A DNA stretch of 64,000 bases from ZC4RG29 sp032907565 (GCA_032907565.1 JAJJPK010000148.1:29171-93170), one strand, 5' to 3'; shown: positions 25,701 to 34,495, numbered from the stretch's first letter. The notes: generated by a model not told the origin, from the sequence alone. A program made the numbers and translations.

Positions 25701-27256
25701 TTTCGCCGCCACCACACCACGATATTTATTCTATCGAAGACCTGGCTCAACTAATCTTCGACCTGAAGAACGCTAACCCTTCGGCACGCATCAACGTGAA
25801 GCTCGTATCGCAAGCCGGTGTGGGAACAGTAGCTGCAGGCGTAGCCAAAGCAAAGGCAGACGCCATCCTTATTTCCGGCGCGGACGGCGGTACGGGAGCT
25901 TCTCCTATCAGTTCGATTCGTCATGCCGGGTTGCCCTGGGAACTCGGTCTCTCCGAAGCGCACCAGACGCTGGTGAAGAACAATCTCAGGAGCCGGGTGG
26001 TGCTTCAAACGGACGGACAGATCCGCACGGGTCGCGACATCGCCATTGCGGCGTTATTGGGAGCCGAAGAATGGGGCGTTGCCACCGCGGCTCTCGTCGT
26101 GGAAGGGTGCATTATGATGCGCAAGTGTCACCTGAATACTTGTCCTGTAGGCATCGCCACGCAGGACGAGTCGTTGCGCAGGCTTTTCACAGGCGATCCC
26201 GATCACGTGGTAAACTTCTTCCGGTTCCTCGCCGAAGACCTGCGGCAGATCATGGCCGAACTTGGATTCCGCAAGGTTAATGAAATGATCGGACGCACCG
26301 ACATCCTTCGCGTGCGCCATCCGCTGAATCACTGGAAGTTGAAGAAGCTCGACCTGTCGCCGATCCTGTATCGCGAGCCGCTGAGCAACCACGTCGGCGT
26401 TTACAAGCAGATCGAACAGGACTTCGAATTGGAAAAAGTGCTGGATCGCGAATTGATCCGCGGTGCAAAGCCGGCGCTCGAACGCGGTGAACGCGTCAGC
26501 ATGAAATTTCCGATCCGCAATATCAACCGGACTACGGGCGCAATGCTGTCCTACGAGATATCGAAAAAGTACAAGTCGAAGGGACTTCCGGAAGATACTA
26601 TACAAGTCGAGTTCACCGGCTCGGCCGGACAAAGCTTCGGCGCATTCGTAGCCCCCGGTGTCACTTTCAGGCTTGTGGGTGAGGCGAACGACTACTTCGG
26701 AAAGGGACTTTCCGGAGGAAAGCTCATTGTGTATCCTGATCAGCGCGCATCGTTTGTTCCGGAAGAAAACATCATCATTGGCAACGTGGCCTTCTATGGC
26801 GCGACGAGCGGGGAGGCTTACATCCGAGGACAGGCCGGCGAACGTTTCTGTGTACGGAATTCCGGCGTTCACGCCGTGGTAGAAGGTGTCGGCGACCACG
26901 CCTGTGAGTACATGACCGGCGGACGTGTGGTTGTTCTTGGAAAGACCGGGAAGAACTTTGCTGCCGGTATGAGCGGAGGTATTGCCTACGTCTTCGACGG
27001 CGAAGGAGAATTTGACAAGCTTTGCAACAAGGAAATGGTCGACCTCGAAGTTCCTTCAGCGGAAGACCGCGAAGAGATCAGGACACTCGTCGCGAAGCAT
27101 CTGGAATACACCGGCAGTACGCCGGCCAGGCTGCTGCTTGACGACTGGGATAATCTTTCGTCGCGATTTGTCAAAGTTATGCCAAGAGACTACAAGGCCG
27201 TTCTGGCGAAGGCACAGGAAGCCATGGCGAAGGAAACGGTAGTAGTTGTCAAATAA
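22709..27256 (+). CDS. gltB: Glutamate synthase, large (alpha) subunit
   Basis: Converts glutamine and 2-oxoglutarate to two glutamates with electrons delivered by GltD. The 1515-residue protein has a class II glutamine amidotransferase domain whose nucleophile is Cys26 (HDACGIG), exposed after removal of a short propeptide; a central domain; the FMN-binding synthase domain (GAMSFGSISYEAHSTLA...GGRSNSGEGGED and GADGGTGASPISS); the [3Fe-4S] motif CHLNTCPVG; and a C-terminal beta-helix (GSAGQSFGAFVAPG, SGGIAYVFDGEG). An alternative ATG at 22730 would shorten the propeptide. gltD follows after 21 bases. Confidence 0.97.
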   Translation: MMNNLNSMNQDTRKGLYRPELEHDACGIGCIASINGVRSNEVLTDALSMLENMEHRGGKGCNPKTGDGAGVLLQIPHEFYEEECASLGFQLPEAGKYGVGMVFFPRDKKVVEECRRILLRNIEELGLSLIGFRVVPADHSVPGPGASEVEPTIEQVFVKPQDESMARDAFERRLFVLRNHTSHVVANEVQGNNCEFYIASFSSKTVVYKGQLRTEQLRKYFYDLQDSRVKTALALIHSRFSTNTFPNWKLAQPFRYIAHNGEINTIRGNVNKMKSKEALFRSSLFTPAELEKLLPITNPQASDSANLDALVEMLVLAGRSIPHVLMMLVPEAWQDNKLMDPHRKAFYKYHASMMEPWDGPAALVFTDGERIGATLDRNGLRPMRYCVTKSGRIVMASEAGALQIDPRDVLEKGRITPGKMILADLTEGKILYDDEVKRSVYEHKHYYNWIIQNRLKLRLEPEPETFEEKYDPASLVRRQNAFGFTNEDLRAILIPMAQKGYEPIGSMGDDTPLAVLSQESRHISNYFKQHFAQVSNPPIDPIRERLVMSLFTRVGASLNVLEETPQHTRQIHISQPVLSNKDLEKLKNMQKEGFEYAVISGVFKADGKPGRLEESLKRICLEAEEAVHEGKKILIISDRRISEEFAPIPSLMATGAVHHYLVEKRIRTKVGLVVEAGDVWEVHHFATIIGYGASAVNPYLALETIHTLVEAGELGEGMTDEAAFANYQKAIGNGLLKVMSKMGISTLQSYQSAQIFEALGLGTEVIDRCFRGTISRIDGLSFDDLAEEVLVRHRLAFRQRADRLQEGGVYQWKRKGEKHLFDPETIHLLQHSTRRNDFSLYKKYAERINDQTRHTLTLRGMFEFKKRNSVPLEEVEPIEDIMKRFATGAMSFGSISYEAHSTLAVAMNRIGGRSNSGEGGEDESRFERKPNGDWERSAIKQVASGRFGVTSHYLANADELQIKMAQGAKPGEGGQLPGHKVDEWIGRVRHSTPGVGLISPPPHHDIYSIEDLAQLIFDLKNANPSARINVKLVSQAGVGTVAAGVAKAKADAILISGADGGTGASPISSIRHAGLPWELGLSEAHQTLVKNNLRSRVVLQTDGQIRTGRDIAIAALLGAEEWGVATAALVVEGCIMMRKCHLNTCPVGIATQDESLRRLFTGDPDHVVNFFRFLAEDLRQIMAELGFRKVNEMIGRTDILRVRHPLNHWKLKKLDLSPILYREPLSNHVGVYKQIEQDFELEKVLDRELIRGAKPALERGERVSMKFPIRNINRTTGAMLSYEISKKYKSKGLPEDTIQVEFTGSAGQSFGAFVAPGVTFRLVGEANDYFGKGLSGGKLIVYPDQRASFVPEENIIIGNVAFYGATSGEAYIRGQAGERFCVRNSGVHAVVEGVGDHACEYMTGGRVVVLGKTGKNFAAGMSGGIAYVFDGEGEFDKLCNKEMVDLEVPSAEDREEIRTLVAKHLEYTGSTPARLLLDDWDNLSSRFVKVMPRDYKAVLAKAQEAMAKETVVVVK

Positions 27257-27277
27257 GAAACAAGGGGAGATTACGAC

Positions 27278-28753
27278 ATGGGACAGATAGATGGATTTAT
27301 GAAGTACAACCGGGAAATGCCTAAGACCCGGGATCCCAAGGAACGCGTTCGCGACTACAAGGAGATATACCTGCCGCAGTCGGAGGACAAGATTAACCAA
27401 CAGGCTGCGCGCTGCATGGATTGTGGCGTTCCGTTTTGCCATAGCGGTTGTCCGCTCGGCAACAATATTCCTGACTTCAACGACGCGGTATATCGCGGTG
27501 ATTGGGAAGAGGCTATACGCGTCCTGCATTCAACGAACAACTTTCCCGAGTTTACCGGGCGCATTTGCCCTGCACCCTGTGAGGCGAGCTGCGTGTTGAG
27601 CATCAACAACAAGCCGGTTACTATTGAGTTTATTGAAAAGACGATAGCCGAAAAGGCGTACGAGCTGGGATACATCAAACCGCATGCGCCCAAGACGCGG
27701 ACTGGAAAGCGAATTGCTATCGTGGGGTCCGGGCCTGCCGGACTGGCAGCAGCAGCTCAACTCAATAAGGCCGGCCATTGGGTTACTGTGTTCGAACGCA
27801 GCGACCGCATCGGCGGATTGCTCCGCTACGGTATCCCCGATTTCAAGCTGGAGAAGCAGGTAATCGACCGGCGTATCCGCATCATGGAAATGGAGGGCGT
27901 GATGTTCCGGACCAATTCCCACGTAGGCGTAAACATCAGTCCTAAGTTGCTGCGCGATGAATTCGATGCGATCCTGCTCGCAGGAGGTGCTTCCGCACCG
28001 AGGGATCTGCCTATTCCCGGACGAAATCTAGAAGGCGTTCATTTCGCTATGGATTTTCTTACCCAACAGAACAAGAGAGTAGCAGGCGATCGGATCTTTA
28101 GCGGAGACATTGTGGCCGCTGGCAAGAACGTGATAGTCATTGGCGGCGGCGATACAGGATCGGATTGCGTGGGCACCTCAAATCGCCAGGGTGCCCGTAG
28201 CGTGACCCAGATTGAATTGCTGGTTCAGCCTCCCAAGGAGCGAACTGAAGATAATCCCTGGCCACAATGGCCGATGATCCTTACGACGTCCTCGTCACAC
28301 GAAGAAGGCGTAGAGCGTCGTTGGGCTATACTTACCAAGGAGTTCCTCGGTGATTCACGAGGAAGGCTACAAGGCCTGAAAGTGGTCGACATCCGATGGG
28401 GCAGAGGGAGCAATGGCAAGATGGCCTTCGACGAAATTCCCGGCACCGAGCGCGTCATGCCCTGTGAACTCGCGCTTCTGGCTATTGGATTTGTCGGTGC
28501 AGAAAAGGGTTTGCTGCTCTCCGAACTCGGTGTAGAACTTGATGCCCGTGGGAATATCAAGACGGAAAACTACATGAGTACTCGTGAAGGGGTATTTGCT
28601 GCCGGCGACGTACGGCGCGGTCAGTCGCTTGTTGTTTGGGCGATATCGGAAGGGCGTGAGGCCGCCCGGGCTATTGACCAGTGGCTAATGGGTTTTTCAC
28701 ACCTCGAATCCAAAGACGAGTCGTTCACCAGGCTTCCTGAGAACGTCGCTTAA
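27278..28753 (+). CDS. gltD: Glutamate synthase, small (beta) subunit
   Basis: NAD(P)H-oxidising flavoprotein partner of GltB. The 491-residue chain has N-terminal cysteine clusters for [4Fe-4S] centres (CMDCGVPFCHSGCPLGNNIPDFN and CPAPCEASCVL), the FAD motif VGSGPAGLAAAAQLNKAGH, the NAD(P)H motif GGGDTGSDCVG and the C-terminal flavin motif VFAAGDVRRGQSLVVWAI. A GGGGAG-like Shine-Dalgarno lies 11 bases before the ATG, unusual here where most genes lack one. It forms an operon with gltB. Confidence 0.97.
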   Translation: MGQIDGFMKYNREMPKTRDPKERVRDYKEIYLPQSEDKINQQAARCMDCGVPFCHSGCPLGNNIPDFNDAVYRGDWEEAIRVLHSTNNFPEFTGRICPAPCEASCVLSINNKPVTIEFIEKTIAEKAYELGYIKPHAPKTRTGKRIAIVGSGPAGLAAAAQLNKAGHWVTVFERSDRIGGLLRYGIPDFKLEKQVIDRRIRIMEMEGVMFRTNSHVGVNISPKLLRDEFDAILLAGGASAPRDLPIPGRNLEGVHFAMDFLTQQNKRVAGDRIFSGDIVAAGKNVIVIGGGDTGSDCVGTSNRQGARSVTQIELLVQPPKERTEDNPWPQWPMILTTSSSHEEGVERRWAILTKEFLGDSRGRLQGLKVVDIRWGRGSNGKMAFDEIPGTERVMPCELALLAIGFVGAEKGLLLSELGVELDARGNIKTENYMSTREGVFAAGDVRRGQSLVVWAISEGREAARAIDQWLMGFSHLESKDESFTRLPENVA

Positions 28754-28760
28754 CGACGCG

Positions 28761-28792
28761 TTTCGCTTTGTGATGCAATACTGCTAATTTTG
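28761..28792 (+). promoter_or_regulatory. Putative Bacteroidota promoter for the agmatine-putrescine genes
   Basis: TTTC (28761-28764), a 20-base spacer and TAATTTTG (28785-28792, perfect TAnnTTTG) sit 18 bases before the N-carbamoylputrescine amidase ATG. This is one of the better promoter matches in the window. Confidence 0.5.
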
Positions 28793-28810
28793 CTGCCTTA
28801 AACGATTTAG

Positions 28811-29692
28811 ATGGCAAGCAGGATTGTAAAAGTGGGAACCGTGCAGATGTCATGTACGGAAGATGTAGAGGCAAATCTGAACAAGGCGATTCAGGGAATT
28901 CGTGAAGCGGCGGCAAAAGGTGCGCAAATCGTCTGCCTGCAGGAACTTTTTCGCTCGCTTTATTTCTGCGATGTGGAGGACTACGACAACTTTGCGCTGG
29001 CAGAGCCAGTTCCGGGTCCTACAACCGATGTTCTTTCTCCCCTGGCTGCTGAATTGAACTGCGTAATAGTTGCTTCATTATTCGAAAAGCGCACACAGGG
29101 GATATATCACAACACCACCGCCGTGATCGACGCGGATGGTACTTACCTGGGCAAATACAGGAAGATGCACATCCCGGATGATCCGGCGTATTACGAAAAG
29201 TTCTATTTCACGCCTGGCGATCTCGGATATAAGGTCTTCAAAACAAAATATGCCGACATCGGCGTGCTGATCTGTTGGGATCAGTGGTACCCGGAAGGTG
29301 CGCGCATCACATCCCTGATGGGCGCAGAGATCCTCTTCTACCCCACCGCGATCGGATGGGCCGCCACGCAGGATGACGCGACCAACAGCGAACAATTCCA
29401 CGCATGGCAAACCATACAGCGTAGTCACGCCGTGGCGAACGGCATCCACGTTGTTAGCGTCAATCGTGTGGGCGAGGAGCAAAACGGGGCCATGAAATTC
29501 TGGGGAGGCTCGTTTGTGTGTAATCCCTTCGGACGCATTCTCTATCAGGCTCCACACGACCGTGAAGAAGTTGGCGTGACTGCTATCGACCTGAACACCA
29601 CAGACAGCTACCGCACCCATTGGCCATTCCTGCGCGACCGGCGGATTGATTCCTATCAACCCATCACACGCCGGTATATCGATGAGGAGTAA
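28811..29692 (+). CDS. aguB: N-carbamoylputrescine amidase
   Basis: Nitrilase-superfamily amidohydrolase that converts N-carbamoylputrescine to putrescine, ammonia and CO2, the last step of the agmatine route. The 293-residue protein shows the Glu-Lys-Cys triad: CLQELF (Glu45), KYRKMHIPDD (Lys118) and VLICWDQWYPE (Cys155). The motifs around GWAATQDDATNSEQFHAWQTIQRSHAVANG and FWGGSFVCNPFG are typical of the AguB branch. The agmatine deiminase gene follows after 33 bases, which strongly supports the substrate assignment. Confidence 0.95.
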   Translation: MASRIVKVGTVQMSCTEDVEANLNKAIQGIREAAAKGAQIVCLQELFRSLYFCDVEDYDNFALAEPVPGPTTDVLSPLAAELNCVIVASLFEKRTQGIYHNTTAVIDADGTYLGKYRKMHIPDDPAYYEKFYFTPGDLGYKVFKTKYADIGVLICWDQWYPEGARITSLMGAEILFYPTAIGWAATQDDATNSEQFHAWQTIQRSHAVANGIHVVSVNRVGEEQNGAMKFWGGSFVCNPFGRILYQAPHDREEVGVTAIDLNTTDSYRTHWPFLRDRRIDSYQPITRRYIDEE

Positions 29693-29725
29693 AAGCCTGA
29701 GCCACACTTCGCACCTCCTTCGCAA

Positions 29726-30805
29726 ATGATCTCAATGGAAAAACCTGGATCACCAACGTTCGACGTGAACAATCCGCAGGCATCTGGCTACTATTTTCCG
29801 GCGGAGTTCGCGCCCCATGTGGCGACCTGGCTGAGCTGGCCACACAAGGAAGCGTCGTGGCCCGGCAAGCTTCATCTCATCTACCCGGTTTACGCCGAGT
29901 TTGTGAAACACGTAGCGGAAGGTGAGACCGTCTGTATTAACGTCGCAGACGAAGCGATGAAGAAGGATGCCCTGCGCTGGCTCGACAAAGCCGGTGCGAA
30001 TACGGACAACGTGCGATTCTTTTTCAACCCGACCGACGACGCGTGGTGTCGCGATCATGGGCCAGCATTTCTTATCAATCCCGAGGGCAATCCGAAAAAG
30101 ATCATCGTAGATTGGGGATATAACGCGTGGGGAAACAAGTATCCTCCCTACGATCAGGACGACCAGATCCCTACCCGCATCGGAGTTGAACTAAATATTC
30201 CCGTCGTGAATCCGGGAATCGTGATGGAAGGCGGCTCCGTGGATTTTAACGGACGCGGTACTGTTCTGACGACTACATCATGCCTGCTGAACCCCAACCG
30301 CAATCCACATCTCAGCAAGGAACAAATTGAAGATTACCTGCGCCGGTTCTATGGAGTCCGGAACATCCTGTGGCTCGGCGACGGCATTGCAGGTGATGAC
30401 ACAGACGGCCATATTGATGACATTACCCGCTTTGTAAATGCAGATACGGTCGTCACCGTGATTGAACACAACGCTTCTGACGAGAACTACAAGCCCCTTA
30501 AGGAAAACGTTGAGCTTTTGCAATCCTTCCAGCTCGAGGACGGAAAATCTCTCAATATCGTCGAGTTGCCTATGCCCGCTCCCGTATACTACGAGGGCAC
30601 CCGGCTCCCGGCATCGTACGCAAACTTTTACATTTCGAATAAGTATGTCGTAGTGCCCACATTCCGTGACCCCAACGACGACAAGGCGCTGGACATACTG
30701 CAGCAGTATTTTCCCGATCGGAAAGTGGTTGGCCTCGACTCGACCGACATCATTTGGGGTCTTGGATCATTCCACTGCCTCAGCCAGCAGGAGCCGGCCG
30801 TGTGA
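29726..30805 (+). CDS. aguA: Agmatine deiminase
   Basis: Guanidino-modifying enzyme of the PAD-type fold that converts agmatine to N-carbamoylputrescine, the substrate of the preceding gene. The 359-residue length is typical. Visible: TWLSWPHKEASWPG, DDAWCRDHGPAF, EGGSVDFNGRGTVLTTTSCLLNPNRN, GDDTDGHIDD and the catalytic Cys351 in GSFHCLSQQEPA. A second ATG three codons in (29735) is possible. The arginine decarboxylase that would supply agmatine is not in the window. The stop codon directly abuts the stop of the convergent gene. Confidence 0.96.
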   Translation: MISMEKPGSPTFDVNNPQASGYYFPAEFAPHVATWLSWPHKEASWPGKLHLIYPVYAEFVKHVAEGETVCINVADEAMKKDALRWLDKAGANTDNVRFFFNPTDDAWCRDHGPAFLINPEGNPKKIIVDWGYNAWGNKYPPYDQDDQIPTRIGVELNIPVVNPGIVMEGGSVDFNGRGTVLTTTSCLLNPNRNPHLSKEQIEDYLRRFYGVRNILWLGDGIAGDDTDGHIDDITRFVNADTVVTVIEHNASDENYKPLKENVELLQSFQLEDGKSLNIVELPMPAPVYYEGTRLPASYANFYISNKYVVVPTFRDPNDDKALDILQQYFPDRKVVGLDSTDIIWGLGSFHCLSQQEPAV

Positions 30806-31375
30806 TCAGAAACGATATACCTGCTCAGGGGTGATGACCAAATTCATGCGCTGGTCAAATTCTGCAATGTCATCGATGTGTTCTTCAGGAGGAAACAGCG
30901 ATAAGCCGACGCGGACAGAAGTGCTCTTGCATTGCATGAGAAAGCGGTCATAAAATCCTTTTCCATATCCTACGCGGTAACCATTCTGATCGAAGACCAG
31001 CAGCGGCACGATAAGGATGTCGATATCCTCAGGGCTTGTGATCTCACCATGCGTGGGTTCAGGAATACCAAACGGTGACTCTTCCAGCTGATGCGTGCCC
31101 TCATAGTAGTAGCTCGTCATCGTGCCGTCGGGATTGATCTTCGGTATGGAAATTCGGATTTCAGGATATTGTTCCTGGATGACGTTGACAATGAGCCAGG
31201 TGTCCGGCTCTTTATTTTTTTCGATCGGAAGGTAGGAATGCACTACACGGACATCACTCAGGTCCACCTCGCGAAAGAACCGGGCGGCGATGGAGTCGCA
31301 GGCCGTCCGATAGTCGTCATCGGTAAGCAGCGTCCGTTGCATCAGGTATTTCTTTCTGAGTTCAGACTTGGTCAT
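30806..31375 (-). CDS. 5-formyltetrahydrofolate cyclo-ligase
   Basis: ATP-dependent enzyme that turns 5-formyl-THF into 5,10-methenyl-THF, salvaging folate. The 189-residue protein has the N-terminal KSELRKKYLMQRTLL, the IRISIPKINPDGTM stretch, GIPEPTHGE and the C-terminal PLLVFDQNGYRVGYGKGFYDRFL motif, which is the family signature. It lies 35 bases downstream of bshC on the same strand and could be co-transcribed with it. No gap separates it from the convergent agmatine deiminase gene. Confidence 0.93.
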   Translation of the reverse strand: MTKSELRKKYLMQRTLLTDDDYRTACDSIAARFFREVDLSDVRVVHSYLPIEKNKEPDTWLIVNVIQEQYPEIRISIPKINPDGTMTSYYYEGTHQLEESPFGIPEPTHGEITSPEDIDILIVPLLVFDQNGYRVGYGKGFYDRFLMQCKSTSVRVGLSLFPPEEHIDDIAEFDQRMNLVITPEQVYRF

Positions 31376-31410
31376 AGAGCAGTTATGAATGATACGTCAA
31401 ACAGGGTAGT

Positions 31411-32973
31411 TCAGTATGTGAGCACATGGAATTGAAGGTCAAAGGGGTCCAGATGATTGATGAGTTCGTCGATGAACCGTTTGTCGTGTGGGTAGAAGTT
31501 CAGCAGGTTGTCGGTACGTTCCTGTAAACCTCCGCCGGGGAACAGGGTATCCTTTACAGCTTCGATCTGCCCGAGTTTTTCCTTTTGAATTCGCTTCTCC
31601 GCTCGCAACATCTTTTTACCGATGCCCTCGAGCCGTGTCAGTGTTTTCTTTCCCATGGCCGCGACATGAGGCCCGAGTGTTTTGTCGATACCTTCAGCCC
31701 GTTCCTTTAGCGCGTTGAATAATTCAGTGATAGCGGCGGATTCCCGGTCTACAGAAAGGTCATGGTTGCTGTGCGCAGCGATCCATTGCTTGAACAGTTC
31801 TTCTTTATCGGCGAACAGGTCCTGGGGAGAAAGTTTCACCTTTTCCATTTTTTGACGAATGTGGGACTCGATCACCAGGACAAAGTTCCGGGGAAGCAGA
31901 ATGGGAAAAGGGACGCCGAACGAATCAAATACGCTCTTGAGTTGCAGCCAGTAGACTACTTCCGCAGGGCCACCTGTGTAGGCGAGATTAGGCAATATCA
32001 TCTCTTGATATAGCGGCCGCAGGATTACGTTGGGACTCAATTTTTCCGGACTTGTCGCGATCAGATCTTCCATTTGAGCGGCATCGAATTCAATGTCGGT
32101 ATCTACTACGCGATACCTGCCATTGTCCTTTTCAATCCGGTTTCTTATTGGCCCGTCCATAAAGAAAAAATTCACGTCACGGCAATAGACCTGTGGCGTG
32201 TATCCGCGCGCTTCAAGCAACTCGTTCGTCTTTTCGACCTGCTGTTTTATCGTACCCTGCATAATGTCTTCGCGCATAACGGGCGCAAACAAGGCCTTGA
32301 GTTCCGGCTCATCTGCGTCGATCACAACCAGTCCTTCTGCCCCGAAGAGTTCGTGAACATAGATTCTGACCGACTCCGCAAGTGTCTTGCCCTTTCGATA
32401 GGCGCTTGTGAAAAGGGAAGTGTCTCCGGGAACGGATTCAATGAGGTCCGCAAGGCCTTGGGTCGAGAAGCGGCCAACAGCTCCCTGCTGCTGTGTAACC
32501 CATGTGTATTTCTTACCCTTGACGCGGAAGTGTTTGATTTCGTCGTAATCGTGATCTTCCGACGCCATCCAGTACACGGGAACAAAGTCATATTCGGGAT
32601 ACTCTTTCTTGAGGCGTCGACAGGCGTTGATGACGGTGATGATCTTGTAAACGAAGTACAAGGGTCCTGTACACACGTTAAGTTGGTGTCCGGTTACCAC
32701 CGTAAATGTGTTGGCCTGTCGCAGCAGCGTGATGTTCTGTGATACAGCGTCCTTGTTTGCGATCTTTTCGTACTGGCGCGTCAACACGTCGGCGAGAATA
32801 CTGCGGTTTTGTAGTGGGAAAGCTTGCTGCTTTTCACGGATCTGGTCGCGAAAGTTTTCCGGGTGGGGATATCGGTTGTAAAGGTCTGTTAGCCTGGAAT
32901 CCTCATGAATGTAGTCAAGAAAAAAATCTGAAAACGCGCTAGTACTCGAGAAAGGGATCTTGCTCAGATGCAT
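31411..32973 (-). CDS. bshC: Putative cysteine ligase BshC (bacillithiol biosynthesis)
   Basis: Adds cysteine to GlcN-malate to form the low-molecular-weight thiol bacillithiol. The 520-residue protein has the Rossmann-like core with VVTGHQLNVCTGPLYFVYKIIT, PVYWMASEDHDYDEIKHF, the ILPNLAYTGGPAEVVYWLQLKSVFD motif and LLPRNFVLVIES, then the long coiled-coil insertion and a C terminus HLDPFDLQFHVL. Its presence predicts that this organism makes bacillithiol; bshA and bshB are not in the window. Confidence 0.93.
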   Translation of the reverse strand: MHLSKIPFSSTSAFSDFFLDYIHEDSRLTDLYNRYPHPENFRDQIREKQQAFPLQNRSILADVLTRQYEKIANKDAVSQNITLLRQANTFTVVTGHQLNVCTGPLYFVYKIITVINACRRLKKEYPEYDFVPVYWMASEDHDYDEIKHFRVKGKKYTWVTQQQGAVGRFSTQGLADLIESVPGDTSLFTSAYRKGKTLAESVRIYVHELFGAEGLVVIDADEPELKALFAPVMREDIMQGTIKQQVEKTNELLEARGYTPQVYCRDVNFFFMDGPIRNRIEKDNGRYRVVDTDIEFDAAQMEDLIATSPEKLSPNVILRPLYQEMILPNLAYTGGPAEVVYWLQLKSVFDSFGVPFPILLPRNFVLVIESHIRQKMEKVKLSPQDLFADKEELFKQWIAAHSNHDLSVDRESAAITELFNALKERAEGIDKTLGPHVAAMGKKTLTRLEGIGKKMLRAEKRIQKEKLGQIEAVKDTLFPGGGLQERTDNLLNFYPHDKRFIDELINHLDPFDLQFHVLTY

Positions 32974-33112
32974 ATCAGAAACAGATGGGGCAAAACCAAG
33001 GGAAGACCATAAGCCGAATTACGGTAATTATTCATAAAATGTTGGAGGGGGTATTTCCAAACAAACGAATTCTCTAACCCGCGGACGATTGGGCTGATCG
33101 GCGGTACGGCAT

Positions 33113-34420
33113 TCAGCAGAGCGTCCCAACGAGGTCAAATTCGGAAGCATCCGTGATCCGTACCTGGACAAACTCGCCGGGGTGCAATCCCACCGCGTCG
33201 CGAATGATGACTTCGTTATCAACGTCCGGGGAATCATATTGAGTTCGGCCAAAGGCCGTGCTGGACTCGATCCGGTCCACTATAACGCGCTCCACAGCGC
33301 CAATGCGCGCCTGGTTGTGGCGTAGCGATATTTCCTGTTGTTCTTCCATCACGCGTGCTGCTCTTTCCTCCTTAACTGTTTCAGGCACATCATCGGTCAT
33401 TGTTCCTGAATGTGTGCCGTCTTCATGCGAATACGTGAAGACGCCAAGTCGTTCGAACTGCTGCTCCCGGATAAACGCTATCATCTCCTCAAAGTCTTCC
33501 TCTGTCTCTCCCGGGTGACCCGTGATGAGCGTTGTACGAATGGCAATGCCAGGTACGGTGGATCGGATACGGCTGAGTAGCTCTTCTGTTTTCTGGCGTG
33601 TGATGCCTCTCCGCATCAACGTTAGCATACGGGTGGAACCGTGCTGAAGGGGTATGTCGAGATACTTACAGATGTTGGAGCGTTCGGCCATGGTCTCCAG
33701 TACATCTATAGGAAATCCGGAGGGGAACGCATAGTGGAGCCGTATCCATTCGATCCCGGCAACGTCGGAGAGTCGTTTCAGCAGATCGGACAGTACCCTT
33801 TTGCCATACAGATCCAGGCCGTAATACGTGGAATCCTGGGCTATGAGCAACAGTTCCCTCACACCTTGTCGGGCCAGGCTTTCCGCTTCGGTTACCAGCG
33901 ATTCTATGGGTTTGGAAACGTGACGCCCCCGCATGAGGGGGATAGCACAAAAGGAACAGGGCCGATCACATCCTTCAGATATCTTCAGGTAAGCATAGTG
34001 GCTGGGGTTGGTAAGGATACGCTCACCAACCAGTTCCTTGCGATAGTCTGCGTGCAGCACCTTCAGCAGGCGGGAAAGATCACGCGTTCCGAACCAGGCG
34101 TCGACGTCCGGGATTTCTTTTTCCAAATCGCCCCTGTATCGCTGGGAGAGGCATCCGGTTACATACACCTTGTCGACTATGCCCTCCGACTTGGCGTCGA
34201 CGTACCGAAGGATGGTGTCGATCGATTCCTGCTTTGCGTTTTCGATGAATCCGCAGGTATTGATTACAACCACACTGGCGTCGTCGCGGGTGGATTCGTG
34301 CACGGCATCGATGCCGTTTCCGCGGAGTTGGGTCAGCAACTCCTCTGAGTCGACCTGGTTCTTAGAACAGCCCAGCGTCACAATGTTTACCCGTGTCTTT
34401 CCGTTACCCTTCGTTCTCAT
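33113..34420 (-). CDS. rimO: Ribosomal protein S12 methylthiotransferase
   Basis: Radical-SAM methylthiotransferase that modifies an aspartate of ribosomal protein S12. Order of domains: UPF0004 with cysteines Cys18, Cys56 and Cys90 for the auxiliary [4Fe-4S] cluster; radical SAM with CDRPCSFC (Cys151, Cys155, Cys158); and a C-terminal TRAM domain (about 370-435). The IPLMRGRHVSKPIESLVTEAE stretch and QHGSTRMLTLMRRG favour RimO over MiaB. 435 residues. The leader contains a strong hairpin next to the start codon (34432-34463). Confidence 0.95.
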   Translation of the reverse strand: MRTKGNGKTRVNIVTLGCSKNQVDSEELLTQLRGNGIDAVHESTRDDASVVVINTCGFIENAKQESIDTILRYVDAKSEGIVDKVYVTGCLSQRYRGDLEKEIPDVDAWFGTRDLSRLLKVLHADYRKELVGERILTNPSHYAYLKISEGCDRPCSFCAIPLMRGRHVSKPIESLVTEAESLARQGVRELLLIAQDSTYYGLDLYGKRVLSDLLKRLSDVAGIEWIRLHYAFPSGFPIDVLETMAERSNICKYLDIPLQHGSTRMLTLMRRGITRQKTEELLSRIRSTVPGIAIRTTLITGHPGETEEDFEEMIAFIREQQFERLGVFTYSHEDGTHSGTMTDDVPETVKEERAARVMEEQQEISLRHNQARIGAVERVIVDRIESSTAFGRTQYDSPDVDNEVIIRDAVGLHPGEFVQVRITDASEFDLVGTLC

Positions 34421-34431
34421 TTGGTACCTTC

Positions 34432-34463
34432 CCCCGAAAGCCCTTTTTTCGAGCTTTTCGGGG
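34432..34463 (-). promoter_or_regulatory. Leader hairpin immediately upstream of rimO
   Basis: On the minus strand CCCCGAAAAGC (34463-34453) pairs with GCTTTCGGGG (34441-34432) around an A-rich loop. The stem ends about ten bases before the rimO ATG and begins just after the predicted transcription start, so it fills most of the leader. It could influence translation initiation; it has no T run in the rimO direction. Confidence 0.5.
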
Positions 34464-34466
34464 AGG

Positions 34467-34474
34467 CAAAGGTA
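34467..34474 (-). promoter_or_regulatory. Putative Bacteroidota -7 element for rimO
   Basis: Minus-strand TACCTTTG is a perfect TAnnTTTG match, 47 bases before the rimO ATG and directly before the leader hairpin. The opposite strand carries the promoter for the DUF6452-like gene nearby, so this is a divergent promoter region. Confidence 0.45.
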
Positions 34475-34495
34475 CTAAAATAAACCGGTGGCGAA

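Noticed and set aside
26054..26899. A 281-codon minus-strand frame inside gltB
   Set aside because: Antisense shadow of gltB, no recognisable motifs.
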